Source: Prochloraceae cyanobacterium (GTDB lineage Bacteria > Cyanobacteriota > Cyanobacteriia > Cyanobacteriales > JASJDA01). Taken from it: a stretch of 61,610 bases of DNA. The stretch lies in contig JASJDA010000023.1 of assembly GCA_030065755.1 (NCBI GenBank), positions 1-61,610 of the forward strand. Reading direction: 5' to 3'. The notes beneath the pieces were generated by a model, which did no database searches, was not told where the DNA came from, and saw only the letters and a program-made list of their open reading frames with translations. The position numbers and the translations under genes are program-made. This document shows, in pieces, positions 1 through 9,690 of this stretch (the first letter of the stretch is position 1; every line of letters begins with the position of its first letter).

Positions 1-579
1 ATCAGGAAATGGTATTGATTTATCTTCAAGAGAAAGTATGACATAGTAACCGTCAGCTTTTCGTATTATAGTAGCAGTTTTAATCTTAAAACCATTGGGA
101 ATAGGTCGATATTGAATAAACCTTACTTCCCCTATTTTGGGCAACTTTATTTTTTTGCCATTAATACAGTCTTGCTTTATTTGAGGGTAGGTAAAGGAGT
201 GATATCTACCCATACCCTTAAATCTTGGTTTGCCAGATCGCTTACCGCTACTGTCTCCTTTTAGCCATCTATCAAAAGTTAATTTAACTCTTTTGATAAC
301 ATCCTGAAGAACTTGTGAATGGATACTCTTGTATTCAGGAAATAATTCTTTAGTATTGATTAAATCTTTCTTTTGACTGTAATAATTGGGGTTATCTTTA
401 AGCTGTGGTAGATGACAAATAAAAGGGCAAGAATTAATATTAGTTCTATTTTGTTCGTACCAGTTAAATCGCTCACCTAGTCTATAATTGTATTGACGAC
501 GCAACAAATTAAGCCAATTTTCAATGACTTCTATTTGTTGTTTGTTAGGTCGTAATTTATACTGGTAAGCTACTCTCAC
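1..579 (-). CDS. tnpB: TnpB / OrfB-type RNA-guided nuclease of an IS200/IS605-family element (partial, 3' end outside window)
   Basis: The reverse strand is open from a GTG at 579 to the window edge, giving 193 codons of the N-terminal part. It begins [15 protein letters not shown] and continues with a tryptophan- and arginine-rich helical segment ([19 protein letters not shown]). This is the usual N-terminal domain of OrfB/TnpB proteins. It is followed by the family segment [17 protein letters not shown] and the beta-rich part ([16 protein letters not shown]). The RuvC-like catalytic residues and the zinc finger would lie beyond position 1, so activity cannot be judged. TnpB proteins are RNA-guided nucleases that help IS200/IS605 elements persist. 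The guide RNA normally overlaps the 3' end of the gene, which is outside the window. The GTG start is preferred because an in-frame stop lies just upstream. No tnpA transposase is visible next to it. Confidence 0.85.
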   Translation of the reverse strand, partial: MRVAYQYKLRPNKQQIEVIENWLNLLRRQYNYRLGERFNWYEQNRTNINSCPFICHLPQLKDNPNYYSQKKDLINTKELFPEYKSIHSQVLQDVIKRVKLTFDRWLKGDSSGKRSGKPRFKGMGRYHSFTYPQIKQDCINGKKIKLPKIGEVRFIQYRPIPNGFKIKTATIIRKADGYYVILSLEDKSIPFPD

Positions 580-695
580 AATTATTCAAAAAGCTTTTAG
601 GCAATACCTGTATTTTACCAGATTTATTTACTTTAAAAACTTGATATATTAAAGTTTTAAACAAGCTGTTATATTTAAGATATAAACAACAATTT

Positions 696-860
696 CTCGC
701 GATTCATCTCGAAAGATGTATTTATTTTTATAGGGAACCCTTTTACTTATAATCTTATAACTCCGCAGTTAACTTAACTGCTATAGAAGGGTTCCCTATA
801 AAAATACAATCATTGTTATGCTGACCGCTATCGCGGTACAGACGTGAGATGAATCGCGAG
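696..860. repeat. Nested inverted-repeat element (three concentric stems)
   Basis: Three perfect inverted repeats sit inside one another. The outer arms of 15 bp are 696-710 and 846-860 (CTCGCGATTCATCTC and its complement). The middle arms of 20 bp are 723-742 and 787-806, built on TATAGGGAACCCTT. The inner 8-bp arms are 765-772 and 774-781 (GCAGTTAA-C-TTAACTGC). A small extra hairpin (ACCGC TATC GCGGT) lies between the middle and outer right arms. The structure sits upstream of tnpB, where the left end of that element would be expected. It may be an IS-derived non-autonomous palindromic element or the fused ends of two elements. No ORF fits it. Confidence 0.75.
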
Positions 861-905
861 TCGAGCTAATATAATTTAATAAGACCGAGTGGGGACGAGT
901 AAATT

Positions 906-1517
906 CTATCGACTTAATCCATAAGCGAAATACATGAATCGAGCTGAAATTAGTATCAGAAAAAGTATTGTCAGTCGATCGCCCCAAGTAAGTTGCTTAG
1001 CAACAGACAAACGGCAAGTACAATAGCTAAGCGGTGCTAATACCCCCAACTCAATCAATAAGTTGTAGTAAAGATAATAGTTAGAAAGGTGCAATTTTCC
1101 TGCACTTGGCAAAACTCCAAAGGACAATTTAAAAATTTGCGAACTTAGGGGCCACAAAAGTGGTAAGGGAGTGACTCCTACCAGTAGATCGAGAATTATT
1201 TGGGAAAAACCGATCGAGCTAACTTGTAGTCCAGCTATCAAAAGATCGCGCTTGCGCAGCCCCCATATCCACAAAAATAGAGTCGTTAAAATAGGTAAAA
1301 TTTGACAACTCAATAGAGAGTGGGTGATTCTCAATCCCTCATGAGCGGATGAATGGAGAGCAGGAATAAAAGCATCGAGATCTGGAGCAACTGCAACTAA
1401 AATTAGCCATCCAAGCCACAAAAGGCGATCGAGTTTTGTTGGAGTCTTATGAGGAGAAAATCCGATCGACTTGTGAATTGTCCATGCTGCTAAACTATGA
1501 CCGATGAAAGAAGACAT
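906..1517 (-). CDS. Membrane protein of the metal-dependent hydrolase (YdjM / DUF457-like) type
   Basis: This is a 203-residue protein with several hydrophobic segments, at roughly residues 32-48, 72-90, 100-122 and 160-200. It has the family-type start MSSFIGHSLAAW and a short His/Asp-rich stretch, APDLDAFIPALHSSAHEGLRITHS, at residues ~44-67. Histidines and aspartates in these positions are the putative metal ligands of the YdjM/DUF457 family. No reaction is established for the family. It starts 7 bp after the stop of tsaB on the same strand, so it is probably co-transcribed with tsaB and dnaE. Family assignment is from the overall pattern; the biological role is unknown. Confidence 0.6.
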   Translation of the reverse strand: MSSFIGHSLAAWTIHKSIGFSPHKTPTKLDRLLWLGWLILVAVAPDLDAFIPALHSSAHEGLRITHSLLSCQILPILTTLFLWIWGLRKRDLLIAGLQVSSIGFSQIILDLLVGVTPLPLLWPLSSQIFKLSFGVLPSAGKLHLSNYYLYYNLLIELGVLAPLSYCTCRLSVAKQLTWGDRLTILFLILISARFMYFAYGLSR

Positions 1518-1524
1518 AAGCTGT

Positions 1525-2151
1525 TTATTGAACTGGATGTTGTCCGTAAAATGGTAGCGCTTGCGACCAGTCAGGACATTTCCCCTGTTGTCGATCGAGA
1601 TATGCTAATTCGAGGAGGCTAATGACAGTATTTCCTAAGTTAACTGGAGTTTCAATTAACTTGTAGCTCATTTCTAGATTATCTAGGGTTTGCTGCCACT
1701 TTTCTGGTGTAGTGGTCGTATCTGGTAAATATTCTTTTAAACCCATACCGTCAGTAGATGGTTGGTAAATTGCCACAAACAACTGACCCCGTCTTGCTTG
1801 CATCTGCACTGCGATCGCCTCCCCATCTTGACATTTTTCTTTTTCTGAGAAAGCTACAGCCTTGAGGCTAGAAATAGCAAACAAGGGAATGTCTAATTGT
1901 TGTGCTAAAGTACGGGCAGTGACAACGCCAATGCGAGTAGCAGTAAAGCTACCTGGACCCTTAGCGACAGCAATAAATCCTAAGTCACTCCATGTCTGAG
2001 GTTGAAGAAATTCTTTGAGATATTGATGTAAATAAGAAGATAAATCTAGCCCTAATTCCCAAGTTGAAGAGCGAATATCGCCAGCAAAATTAGCGATCGC
2101 CAATCCTAAGTCGGGACTAGTAGTATGGAGGGCAAGACCGTATTTTGTCAT
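1525..2151 (-). CDS. tsaB: tRNA N6-threonylcarbamoyladenosine biosynthesis protein TsaB
   Basis: This 208-residue protein has the ASKHA-fold start typical of TsaB ([17 protein letters not shown]) and the hallmark segment [21 protein letters not shown] at residues ~63-83. TsaB is the non-catalytic partner of TsaD. Together with TsaE they transfer the threonylcarbamoyl group to A37 of ANN-decoding tRNAs in the cytoplasm. The length is close to that of short cyanobacterial TsaB proteins. Its ATG overlaps the dnaE stop as ATGA (2148-2151), a sign of translational coupling. The tsaD, tsaE and tsaC genes are not in this window. Confidence 0.9.
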   Translation of the reverse strand: MTKYGLALHTTSPDLGLAIANFAGDIRSSTWELGLDLSSYLHQYLKEFLQPQTWSDLGFIAVAKGPGSFTATRIGVVTARTLAQQLDIPLFAISSLKAVAFSEKEKCQDGEAIAVQMQARRGQLFVAIYQPSTDGMGLKEYLPDTTTTPEKWQQTLDNLEMSYKLIETPVNLGNTVISLLELAYLDRQQGKCPDWSQALPFYGQHPVQ

Positions 2152-5100
2152 GGCAATTTATTCCCCCCCATTGATATTTGTTTTAGTTCTAATCCGCGAT
2201 CGAAAATTTCGTCAATTGCTAGCATTTCACCGTCTTTTGTCATCAATTTATGGTCTTTAGTGGCGCGAATAATTGAACCGTCATCGAGAGTATATTCAAA
2301 TATTTCTCGTTCTCCTCTAAAGTGCCATTGAGCTATAGGTTGAGTATAAATGTAGCCATTACTATCTACACTGTAAACAGTGCAATCTATTTTTTCTTCA
2401 ACTATCTTGCCGATCGCCATTACTCCATATTCTACAGTCAGAATTTCCGTATCATAACTCAAACAATATTCGGCAAATTTTGTCATTTGTTCGTATAAAT
2501 TTTCAGCAATTTCTTTACTTACCCCATTCTTGGTTGCACCATCAATAAACTTATCTCTATGCTTTTGCATCTCCGCTACTTTTTTCTTACCCATAGCGCG
2601 ACGCAATAGGTCTGCTTCACCCAAAGAATATCCTGCCAAATCTTGAGCCATTTTCATAATTTGCTCTTGATAAACTAATACGGCGTATGTTTCTTGGAGA
2701 ATAGACTCTAATAGGGGATGGTCGTATTTAATTGGTTCTCGACCGTGTTTGCGATCGATAAAGATAGGAATTAAACCCGCATCTAATGGCCCTGGTCGAT
2801 AGAGAGCTAAAATAGAAGAAATATCTTCAATGCCAGAAGGCTTTAAATCTTTTACTATCTGACGCATTCCATCAGATTCTAATTGAAATATGCCTTCTAA
2901 ATCTCCTCTTTCTAGCAGCTTGTGAGTTTTTCCTATATCTTCTGGTAGTTTTTTAAGTTGTCCTTTAGCAATAATTTGTAAAGCTTTTCTTTCTTCTAAA
3001 GGTAAGTTATCTAAATCTAGAAAAACACCTTTATTTTCTTTAATTAAATCTGCTGTTTTTTGTAGAGTGGTTAAATTTTTTAACCCTAGAAAATCCATTT
3101 TTAGCAATCCCAGTGCTTCGAGATCTTCCATATAATATTGGGTAATTACAGCACCATCTTTATTTCTTTGTAGCGGCACAATTTCATCTAAAGGTTGAGA
3201 AGAAATCACCACACCAGCAGCATGAACGCCGAAGGTTTTGTTAGTTCCTTCCACCCTTATTGCCATATCTACCCAACGACGAACGGGAATTTCACCTACT
3301 ACTTCTTTATACTTATTTTCAATATTAGCTGTTTCGCTTTCGTATGCTTCTTTAAACTGTACTTCTGGGGTTTTATCGGAAATCATTACCTTGAGTTTAG
3401 CTGGTTTTCCTCTTGCTACTGGAATTAGTTTTGACATTCGATCGCGTTCGGAAAAAGGAATACCTAGTACTCTCCCTACGTCTTGAAGTACTGCTTTTGA
3501 AGTCATGCGGTTAAAGGTAATAATTTGAGCTACATTATCTTCTCCATATTGTTTAGTCACGTAGTCGATCATTTTATCCCGTTTTTCAATGCAGAAATCT
3601 GTATCTATATCTGGCATTGATTTGCGTTCTGGGTTCAAAAAACGCTCGAATAATAGTCCGTGGTGAACTGGATCGATGTTAGTAATTTTTAGAGCATATG
3701 CTACCAAAGAACCTGCCGCAGAATTGTGAATTGCTATTGAATTACCTACATAAGAAGTATCTCCAGGAACAGTTATGTCGTAGACTTTACCTTTATATTT
3801 CAATCTCTTAGTTTCTTTGATTTTGAGATAGATATACTTCTCATCTATGAAAAAACTATCGTTGCGATAAAACTTCTGTTGTTTGACTCCAATTGGAAAC
3901 TCTATAAAATCACTGTTCCAGTTCAAAAGTTGCTTACCTGATAATTTCACAGAATATTCGATCGCCCAATTTTCTTGCTTTCTTTTTCCTTTAATAATAG
4001 ATGCCCAGTATCCAAAACGTGCTAGTAGTAGTCTTAATTGTGATGCTAGAGTTGTAGAGGTAGTAGTGTATTTAATAGTTGTAGTTTTTTCTTTGTTTCC
4101 TGAATATCCATCTCCTCTAAAAAGATAGGCAACTAAAGTTTTAGTATATTCGGACTTGCCTTTAAGAATAATTTCAGCAGGTATCTGCTTATAGTTGGCT
4201 CCTTTTCCAGACAATGCAGTTAAAAATTCTCCAACAATTGTAGAATAACTAATAATTTGTATGGAGTTTTTTGTTTTATGAGGAATGATTTTACTCTCTA
4301 ACTTAAAAACTCGCTGTAAAAGTTGGCAAATTTCATTAGCATAATCTATTTCATTACTGGAAAGTCCAAAACCAACCGCACATTCTCTTTCTCCTAGTCT
4401 AGACCAACCTTCAGCAATATAATATCCCAAAAGTTTAGCAAAATCTGCATCAAAAGGTATGTATCTAGGAATCTTTTTGGTAGCTAAATTATTGGTTCCT
4501 ATTTCATACCATAGAAATTTTTTGTCGTATCTAAGATGTTCTTTTTGTGGGACAAATTCAAGGAGATCGAAACAAATTTCTTCTTCTGTTGAATTGACTC
4601 TAGGAAAAACAACAAAGTCATTTTTTGTGATGTTGCCAGCTTCAACCCATTTTAATTGATAATTTTTATATGGTTTTTCAGAACAGTAACGATTGCCAGA
4701 AGGTTGGCAGACATTTGCTATTTTAATGGAATTAACAATACAATCTTTACTAACAATTGCCCAGACTTTATGATCTGAAGTCAAAGATAATTCTTCGTTA
4801 GAAACTTGAATTTTTACTATCTCTTCATCACAATCGTATTCGTGCTTTTTAGTAACAGTTTGAATGTTACCTTGATGGGTAATTACCTGTTGTCCTACCT
4901 GAATATTTTTAATATAAATTTCTTGTCCGTGAGATAGCATCACCTTAGTTTTTCCGAGAAGACAACCTCTTCCTGGACCCACGGGTATATTGTTATCTCT
5001 AGCATATTTAATGTAGTCCCACACTACTAAAAAATAAGTAGAAAAACCCATCTGTTGCATCATTTTTAGTTCGTATTCCAGTCTTTGTTTGTAAACTGGA

Positions 5101-6080
5101 TCGATTTCTTCATGAGTGCGACATTTGAGACGCTCTTTTAGTCCGCACCAGGTAACTTCTTCTAAGTAAGTATCTGCAGTATGTCCGGACGGTACTGGAA
5201 AATCAGGAATTCGAGGTTCACCTAAAATATTGTACGGCTCAATTTTTGCCTCAACTTCTAGTGTATTGGCAATTGCTTCTTCTATGACTTCATCTGACAA
5301 GTGATCGCGAAATAGTTGCCGCATTTCTTCTGCTGATTTAAGATACTCGGTGCCGCTATAACGCATTCGTTTCTCATCAGTTATTAACTGACCTGTTTGA
5401 ATGCATAAAAGGGCATCGTGAGCTTCTACGTCATAGCAAGAGATAAAATGTGAATCGTTAGTTGCAACAATTTTTATATCAAGTTTGCGGGCAATTTTAA
5501 CTATTTCTACATTGACAATTCTATCTTCTTGGGAACCGTGGTCTTGAATTTCTAAATAGTAATCTTCACCAAATATTTTTTTATACCATTTAGCAGTTTC
5601 TTTAGCTCCTTTATAATCTCCTTTGAGAATTTTCTGGGGAACTTCACCTCCAAGACAAGCACTGGTGACAATTAAGCCTTCTCGATATTGTTCGAGTAGT
5701 TCTTTATTAATGCAAGGACGGGCAAATATTCCTCTTCCTCGGAAGCCTTTGAGATGAGAAATAGTGGTTAATTTAACTAAATTTTTATAACCTCGGGTAT
5801 TTTTTGCTAAGACTACTTGGTGATATTTTTTGTATTTTTTCTTTTTATCTTTATCTTCAATGTCGCCGTTGATTACATACATTTCATTGCCGATAATAGG
5901 CTTAATGTTTTTGCTGCGACAAGTTTTGATTAGTTCGATCGCTCCATACATAACTCCGTGATCCGTCAGGGCGATCGCGGGCATCCCTAATTCTACCGCT
6001 CGATCGATCAATTGAGAAATTTGAGATGCACCGTCTAGCAGACTGTAGTCGCTGTGAATGTGTAAACCAACGAAAGACAT
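2148..6080 (-). CDS. dnaE: DNA polymerase III alpha subunit, N-terminal half, with an internal intein and a C-terminal split-intein fragment
   Basis: This is the N-terminal half of the replicative polymerase alpha subunit. The PHP domain starts at [17 protein letters not shown]. The polymerase core contains GPGRG...SAAGS (interrupted by an intein), [14 protein letters not shown] with the catalytic aspartates, and [12 protein letters not shown]. The chain stops after KFAEY followed by a 105-residue split-intein N-fragment, so the C-terminal half must come from a second locus and be joined by protein trans-splicing. A further complete intein of 414 residues lies in the polymerase core. Removing both leaves about 791 host residues, a normal size for cyanobacterial DnaE-N. 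I chose ATG 6080 rather than the TTG three codons upstream because homologs begin [10 protein letters not shown]. The gene is divergent from the TetR gene and overlaps tsaB by 4 bp. Confidence 0.95.
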   Translation of the reverse strand: MSFVGLHIHSDYSLLDGASQISQLIDRAVELGMPAIALTDHGVMYGAIELIKTCRSKNIKPIIGNEMYVINGDIEDKDKKKKYKKYHQVVLAKNTRGYKNLVKLTTISHLKGFRGRGIFARPCINKELLEQYREGLIVTSACLGGEVPQKILKGDYKGAKETAKWYKKIFGEDYYLEIQDHGSQEDRIVNVEIVKIARKLDIKIVATNDSHFISCYDVEAHDALLCIQTGQLITDEKRMRYSGTEYLKSAEEMRQLFRDHLSDEVIEEAIANTLEVEAKIEPYNILGEPRIPDFPVPSGHTADTYLEEVTWCGLKERLKCRTHEEIDPVYKQRLEYELKMMQQMGFSTYFLVVWDYIKYARDNNIPVGPGRGCLLGKTKVMLSHGQEIYIKNIQVGQQVITHQGNIQTVTKKHEYDCDEEIVKIQVSNEELSLTSDHKVWAIVSKDCIVNSIKIANVCQPSGNRYCSEKPYKNYQLKWVEAGNITKNDFVVFPRVNSTEEEICFDLLEFVPQKEHLRYDKKFLWYEIGTNNLATKKIPRYIPFDADFAKLLGYYIAEGWSRLGERECAVGFGLSSNEIDYANEICQLLQRVFKLESKIIPHKTKNSIQIISYSTIVGEFLTALSGKGANYKQIPAEIILKGKSEYTKTLVAYLFRGDGYSGNKEKTTTIKYTTTSTTLASQLRLLLARFGYWASIIKGKRKQENWAIEYSVKLSGKQLLNWNSDFIEFPIGVKQQKFYRNDSFFIDEKYIYLKIKETKRLKYKGKVYDITVPGDTSYVGNSIAIHNSAAGSLVAYALKITNIDPVHHGLLFERFLNPERKSMPDIDTDFCIEKRDKMIDYVTKQYGEDNVAQIITFNRMTSKAVLQDVGRVLGIPFSERDRMSKLIPVARGKPAKLKVMISDKTPEVQFKEAYESETANIENKYKEVVGEIPVRRWVDMAIRVEGTNKTFGVHAAGVVISSQPLDEIVPLQRNKDGAVITQYYMEDLEALGLLKMDFLGLKNLTTLQKTADLIKENKGVFLDLDNLPLEERKALQIIAKGQLKKLPEDIGKTHKLLERGDLEGIFQLESDGMRQIVKDLKPSGIEDISSILALYRPGPLDAGLIPIFIDRKHGREPIKYDHPLLESILQETYAVLVYQEQIMKMAQDLAGYSLGEADLLRRAMGKKKVAEMQKHRDKFIDGATKNGVSKEIAENLYEQMTKFAEYCLSYDTEILTVEYGVMAIGKIVEEKIDCTVYSVDSNGYIYTQPIAQWHFRGEREIFEYTLDDGSIIRATKDHKLMTKDGEMLAIDEIFDRGLELKQISMGGNKLP
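2151..2465 (-). other. DnaE split intein, N-terminal fragment (105 residues)
   Basis: After host residues KFAEY the reading frame enters a classic DnaE split-intein N-half starting [14 protein letters not shown] and ending GGNKLP. The block B sequence is [14 protein letters not shown]. The fragment closely resembles the well-known Nostoc/Synechocystis DnaE intein N-halves, which are 102 and 123 residues long. It should associate with a C-fragment of about 36 residues carried by a separate dnaE-C gene elsewhere in the genome, and trans-splice the two polymerase halves. No C-fragment is present in this window. Confidence 0.96.
3723..4964 (-). other. Complete intein inside DnaE-N, with a LAGLIDADG-type homing endonuclease-like domain
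   Basis: The host sequence GPGRG/SAAGS is interrupted by 414 residues. They begin with Cys ([18 protein letters not shown]) and end with HN before a Ser, the standard splice junctions (Cys1, terminal His-Asn, Ser+1). The block B region is seen as [12 protein letters not shown]. Two segments resemble the dodecapeptide motifs of LAGLIDADG endonucleases: [12 protein letters not shown] and [14 protein letters not shown]. The C-terminal splicing blocks F and G are seen as [15 protein letters not shown] and SIAIHN. All residues needed for cis-splicing appear present. In the endonuclease-like motifs, one acidic position is Glu (AEG) and the other Asp (GDG), so cleavage activity may persist. Confidence 0.92.
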
Positions 6081-6125
6081 CGTATTCAAGAACTAAAAGT
6101 GACTGGGATTATTGATTATAATTCA

Positions 6126-6155
6126 TTGACAACTATACTGTCTGGACGGTATATT
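6126..6155 (+). promoter_or_regulatory. Promoter of the TetR-P450 operon with an operator in its spacer
   Basis: TTGACA at 6126-6131 and TATATT at 6150-6155 are separated by 18 bp, a good sigma70-type promoter reading toward the TetR gene. The palindromic operator 6137-6150 fills most of the spacer, so a bound repressor would directly block RNA polymerase. The transcription start is inferred, not shown. Confidence 0.6.
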
Positions 6156-6183
6156 AATTCAAGTAACGTACCGTCTGGACGGT
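6137..6183. promoter_or_regulatory. Tandem palindromic operators of the TetR-family regulator
   Basis: Two nearly identical palindromes lie 33 bp apart, about three helical turns. The first is ACTGTCTGGACGGT at 6137-6150, with one arm mismatch. The second is ACCGTCTGGACGGT at 6170-6183, with perfect 6-bp arms around TG. This size and symmetry are typical of TetR-family operators. Their position between dnaE and the TetR gene suggests autoregulation and control of the downstream P450. Confidence 0.75.
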
Positions 6184-6210
6184 TAACAATTCAAGTTGGC
6201 TCGGAAGTAT

Positions 6211-6783
6211 ATGGCAAAAACAACAGCTAACACGAAAAGTAAATTATTGAAAGCAGCGAGTCAGGTCGTACGATCGCGAGGTGCTTCTCAACTGACACTA
6301 GAAGCAGTTGCAAAAGAAGCACGAGTGAGCAAAGGAGGCTTGCTGTACCACTATCGCAGCAAAAGAGCTCTTATAGAAGGAATGATTGCTCACTTGCTCG
6401 CTAGCTTTGAGAAAGACATAGAAAATCAAACAAAGTCAAACGAAGATCGGAGTGCGTGGTTAGAAGCATATGTAAAACTAAGTTTCGATCCTCACCTATC
6501 CCATTTAGAAGAAAGTGCTGCTCTCGTCGCAGCGATCGCCAATGACCCAGAATTGCTCGTACCAATCCAGGAGCAATACCTAGCTTGGCAAGAAGCTACA
6601 GAAGCAAGTGGTTTAGATCCGGCAATAGCTACAATAGTGCGTTTGGCTGCTGACGGACTTTGGTTTAACGAATTATTCGATTTATCTCCACTAACTGCCG
6701 AAAGACGAGCAGAAGTATTAGAAACACTGTTAAAAATTATTAAGGAAAGCCAAAATGACCGCCAAGATTGCGCCGAAAGCTAA
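6211..6783 (+). CDS. TetR/AcrR-family transcriptional regulator
   Basis: This is a regulator of about 190 residues. The N-terminal helix-turn-helix is clear: LLKAASQVVRSRGASQLTLE, then VAKEARVSKGGLLYHYRSKRALIEGMI, the usual TetR recognition helix with GLLYHY. The C-terminal part is a helical ligand and dimer domain (about residues 65-190) that resembles the TetR_C domain found with GLLYHY regulators. I chose ATG 6211, preceded by GGAAG, over an upstream TTG at 6196. The gene lies just downstream of two palindromic operators and overlaps the P450 start by 29 bp, so it probably represses its own operon until a ligand binds. The ligand is unknown; it may be the P450 substrate. Confidence 0.9.
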   Translation: MAKTTANTKSKLLKAASQVVRSRGASQLTLEAVAKEARVSKGGLLYHYRSKRALIEGMIAHLLASFEKDIENQTKSNEDRSAWLEAYVKLSFDPHLSHLEESAALVAAIANDPELLVPIQEQYLAWQEATEASGLDPAIATIVRLAADGLWFNELFDLSPLTAERRAEVLETLLKIIKESQNDRQDCAES

Positions 6784-8146
6784 AGAAATGCCTCTACTGG
6801 GGAGTTTAATTCCACTGTCAAAAAATCCCCTCAATCATCTGATGGAAATTTCACGCGATCGCGATGGAATCGTTAATTTCACAGTTCCTAACTCGAACTT
6901 ATATCTGCTACTACAGCCCGAAATAGTACGTGAAGTCTTAGTTGATAAAGTCGCTCAATTTCCCAAAGCAAAACAGGAAATAGCAATCTTAGGGAGGAAT
7001 CTTGGAGAAGGACTAATCGCAGTCAATGGGGCAAAACACAAAAAACAACGCAAATTGTCACAGCCTGCTTTTTACGCCAAGCGCATTGAAACCTACGCTC
7101 AGACGATCGTCGATTATGCAGCTGAGACGATCGAACATTGGAAGGCTGAAGAGGTTCGCGATCTGAGTGAGGAAATGTACCAATTGACCATGTATATAGT
7201 TTCTAAAACCCTCTTCGGTGCAGATAAATCTCAGATGATGAGTTCAGCACGCTCTGTTGCTCGCGCGATCGAGACAATACAAGAAGTTACCAATTCTGAA
7301 TTTGAGAACCCACTACTGAATCTATTGAGTTGGATTCCTACCCACTTCAATCAACAACGCAAACAAGCAAGAGCAGTGCTAGATGAGACCATTCTTAACC
7401 TCGTCGAACAACGGCGAGCTACAACTGGCTCTTCAGGACGAGTGGTGGATACAGGCGATTTGCTTTCTATGTTGCTGCTGGCACAAGATGAAGACAACAA
7501 CTATTTGAGTGAGAATGAGGTGTTGGGTATGCTTCTCAACTTGTTTATCGCCGGACACGAAACTACCTCTAATGCACTCACCTGGACCTGGTATTTACTC
7601 TCTTTACATCGAGAGGTAGAAGACAAATTTCAGGCAGAAATCGATACAGTTTTAGGAGAACGTTTGCCAACAATAGGAGATTTACAGCAGCTCAGCTACA
7701 CGCAAATGATTGTTAAAGAGAGCATGCGTCTTTTTCCTCCTGTATGGGCTTTGAGCGCTCGCGAGGCGATCGAGCATACAAGCGTTGGTGGCTATTCCAT
7801 TCCCAAAGGCGGTCAAATTTGGATTTCACCTTACGTGCTTCATCATCGCCCAGAATTGTTTCCTTCTCCAGAAAAGTTTGACCCTCAAAGGTTTAACCCC
7901 GCAAGAGTGGAAGAAATTCCTCGTTATGCCTATCTTCCTTTTGGTGCTGGCAATCGTGTTTGTATCGGGAATTCTTTCGCCATGATGGAAGCAACACTTA
8001 TTTTAGCTACAGTGGCGAGGAAATTTCGCTTTGAGCTAATGCCAAACCAATTTGTTGTCCCCAATCCCCAAATTACAATGTCGTCCAAGTATGGAATGCA
8101 GATGTGTCTTAAGGCGCGATCGAAGAGAGAGCGGGATATTAAATAA
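6755..8146 (+). CDS. Cytochrome P450
   Basis: This is a 463-residue soluble-type P450 monooxygenase. The I-helix oxygen-binding motif is AGHETTSN at residues ~268-275. The K-helix ExxR is in VKESMRLFPP at ~323-332, and the heme loop is FGAGNRVCIGNSFAMMEA with the thiolate Cys at ~409. No N-terminal membrane anchor is seen. The sequence is of the CYP102/CYP4-like bacterial kind often found in cyanobacteria; I do not assign a CYP number. Substrates in such enzymes are often fatty acids, alkanes or terpenoids. No ferredoxin or reductase gene is adjacent, so it must use shared electron donors. Its start overlaps the TetR gene by 29 bp, indicating one operon. An internal ATG eleven codons downstream is a possible alternative start. 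Confidence 0.93.
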   Translation: MTAKIAPKAKEMPLLGSLIPLSKNPLNHLMEISRDRDGIVNFTVPNSNLYLLLQPEIVREVLVDKVAQFPKAKQEIAILGRNLGEGLIAVNGAKHKKQRKLSQPAFYAKRIETYAQTIVDYAAETIEHWKAEEVRDLSEEMYQLTMYIVSKTLFGADKSQMMSSARSVARAIETIQEVTNSEFENPLLNLLSWIPTHFNQQRKQARAVLDETILNLVEQRRATTGSSGRVVDTGDLLSMLLLAQDEDNNYLSENEVLGMLLNLFIAGHETTSNALTWTWYLLSLHREVEDKFQAEIDTVLGERLPTIGDLQQLSYTQMIVKESMRLFPPVWALSAREAIEHTSVGGYSIPKGGQIWISPYVLHHRPELFPSPEKFDPQRFNPARVEEIPRYAYLPFGAGNRVCIGNSFAMMEATLILATVARKFRFELMPNQFVVPNPQITMSSKYGMQMCLKARSKRERDIK

Positions 8147-8391
8147 TTAGAGTGTCGATCGATAAGCCTCCATAAATTAATCGATCGATTACTAAAAATT
8201 GACATTTACTTTCTATTGCACTTCAGCCAAAGTAAAGAATAGTAAATATATTTGTAGAAAAAATTAAGTTTATCAATTAATAGAGATATTTCTCACCTGC
8301 TCGTGGATGGAAAATCTATATTCGTATTACATTCACTTGAAATTGAAGTGTTAAATTCGAGCAAAATAATAAGAATAAGGGAACGATTATA

Positions 8392-9168
8392 ATGGAGAAA
8401 CTGTCAGAAAATCTAGCAATAGTGGCTAACAACCCATTGTTTATTTTAGCTCCAATAGTGTTGGTAATAGCAGCGATCGTCCTAAAAAGTCAAGAGGAAA
8501 AATTAAATAAATTATTTCAACGAATAAAAAATTTGCCAGAGCAAGAGAGTCTAGAAGCGAGCAAATTAGAATTTAGTACAGTTCCAGAACAGTTTTCTTC
8601 TAAAGAATGGGGAACGTCTAAAAGAGGGCATTTCATCCAAGGGCCTTATTCATCTACTTTAATAGCCATAATATTTACTTTATTAATTTTATGGTTTTTT
8701 GTAACTAATATCGTTCCACAGATAATAGATTTTTCTTCCGTTCGCTCGATGGCGCTTGACAAGTTTTTAAACATAGAAACCGTACAAGCAGAAGTAGGCA
8801 CGCCAGTTGAAGTCAAGATGTTTAGCATCGATCTGAAAAACTGTGAAAAAATAGCAACTACTTCAACTCAATGCAACTTTGAAATAACCAATAAAGCAGG
8901 AGGCAGAGTCGTAACATTACTAAATGATGGAAGTAGAATGGTAGGAAATACAGGAGAAGTCCTTTCCAGTCAATTAGTTCAAATTGGCCAAAATACCCCT
9001 GACTCATCTTCCTCTAAATTGGTTCTACTGTCTCGAATTCCTATGAATGCAGTTTTTACTTTTGCAGGATTAGAAGAATCAGAAAACTCTGTAGGAGTAT
9101 TAGAAACTTTATTTGAATCAAACGGATCGATCTTTAGACTTCAATATCACGACGTAGCTCTAAATTAG
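8392..9168 (+). CDS. Conserved-type membrane protein of unknown function
   Basis: This is a 258-residue protein I do not recognise. It has one hydrophobic segment near the N-terminus (about residues 15-32, PLFILAPIVLVIAAIVL). A second lies at about 83-105 (TLIAIIFTLLILWFFVTNIV). The C-terminal domain of about 150 residues is beta-rich by eye, with one CEKIATTSTQC pair of cysteines that could be disulfide-bonded if exported. An AGGGAA ribosome site precedes the ATG. It stands alone between the P450 gene and a strong terminator. No function is proposed. Confidence 0.7.
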   Translation: MEKLSENLAIVANNPLFILAPIVLVIAAIVLKSQEEKLNKLFQRIKNLPEQESLEASKLEFSTVPEQFSSKEWGTSKRGHFIQGPYSSTLIAIIFTLLILWFFVTNIVPQIIDFSSVRSMALDKFLNIETVQAEVGTPVEVKMFSIDLKNCEKIATTSTQCNFEITNKAGGRVVTLLNDGSRMVGNTGEVLSSQLVQIGQNTPDSSSSKLVLLSRIPMNAVFTFAGLEESENSVGVLETLFESNGSIFRLQYHDVALN

Positions 9169-9251
9169 ATCGGGAAAAGGCAAAAGGTAGAGATGTTCCA
9201 GGGAACGTCTCTTGAAATCTATTCAAGGAACCAAATTCAATTTCAGCTTAC

Positions 9252-9283
9252 ATACCCCAAAAGCTTTTTGTCTTTTGGGGTAT
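9252..9283 (+). terminator. Hairpin terminator after the 8392-9168 gene
   Basis: Perfect 12-bp stem: ATACCCCAAAAG at 9252-9263 and its complement at 9272-9283, around an 8-nt loop (CTTTTTGT). The 3' arm is followed by a short mixed T-rich tail (TTGTTACT). Because the stem is flanked by A on one side and T on the other, it could work in both directions. Confidence 0.75.
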
Positions 9284-9348
9284 TTGTTACTAAGTGTTAA
9301 GAAAATAGCAGGGGAACCCAGAAAAGCATAAATACGAGCTTACATAGC

Positions 9349-9690
9349 ATGAGCGATACAATTTTTGGCAAAATAATTCGTCGAGAAATACCTGCAGATA
9401 TTGTCTATGAAGACGATCGAGCTTTAGCTTTCAAAGACATTAATCCGCAAGCACCGACTCACATTCTAGTAATTCCCAAAAAAAACATTACCAATTTAGA
9501 CGCTGCAACTCCAGAAGATCTGGATCTTCTAGGACATTTGTTACTAACTGTAAAGAAAGTAGCAGGACAAGCAGGATTGAGTAATGGTTATCGAGTAGTA
9601 ATAAATAACGGTGCTGATGCAGGTCAAACAGTATATCACATGCATTTCCACATACTAGGCGATCGCCCTCTAAAATGGCCTCCTGGGTGA
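9349..9690 (+). CDS. hinT: HIT-family (HinT-like) nucleotide phosphoramidase/hydrolase
   Basis: This 113-residue protein is the size of a single HIT domain. The catalytic histidine triad is seen as YHMHFHIL at residues ~97-104. The N-terminus [23 protein letters not shown] and the C-terminal WPPG are typical of bacterial HinT. Members hydrolyse AMP-lysine or other adenosine phosphoramidates in the cytoplasm; the physiological substrate is uncertain. The stop codon directly abuts an IS605-like structured end (see 9691-9835), so an insertion seems to have landed exactly at the 3' end without truncating the protein. Confidence 0.92.
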   Translation: MSDTIFGKIIRREIPADIVYEDDRALAFKDINPQAPTHILVIPKKNITNLDAATPEDLDLLGHLLLTVKKVAGQAGLSNGYRVVINNGADAGQTVYHMHFHILGDRPLKWPPG

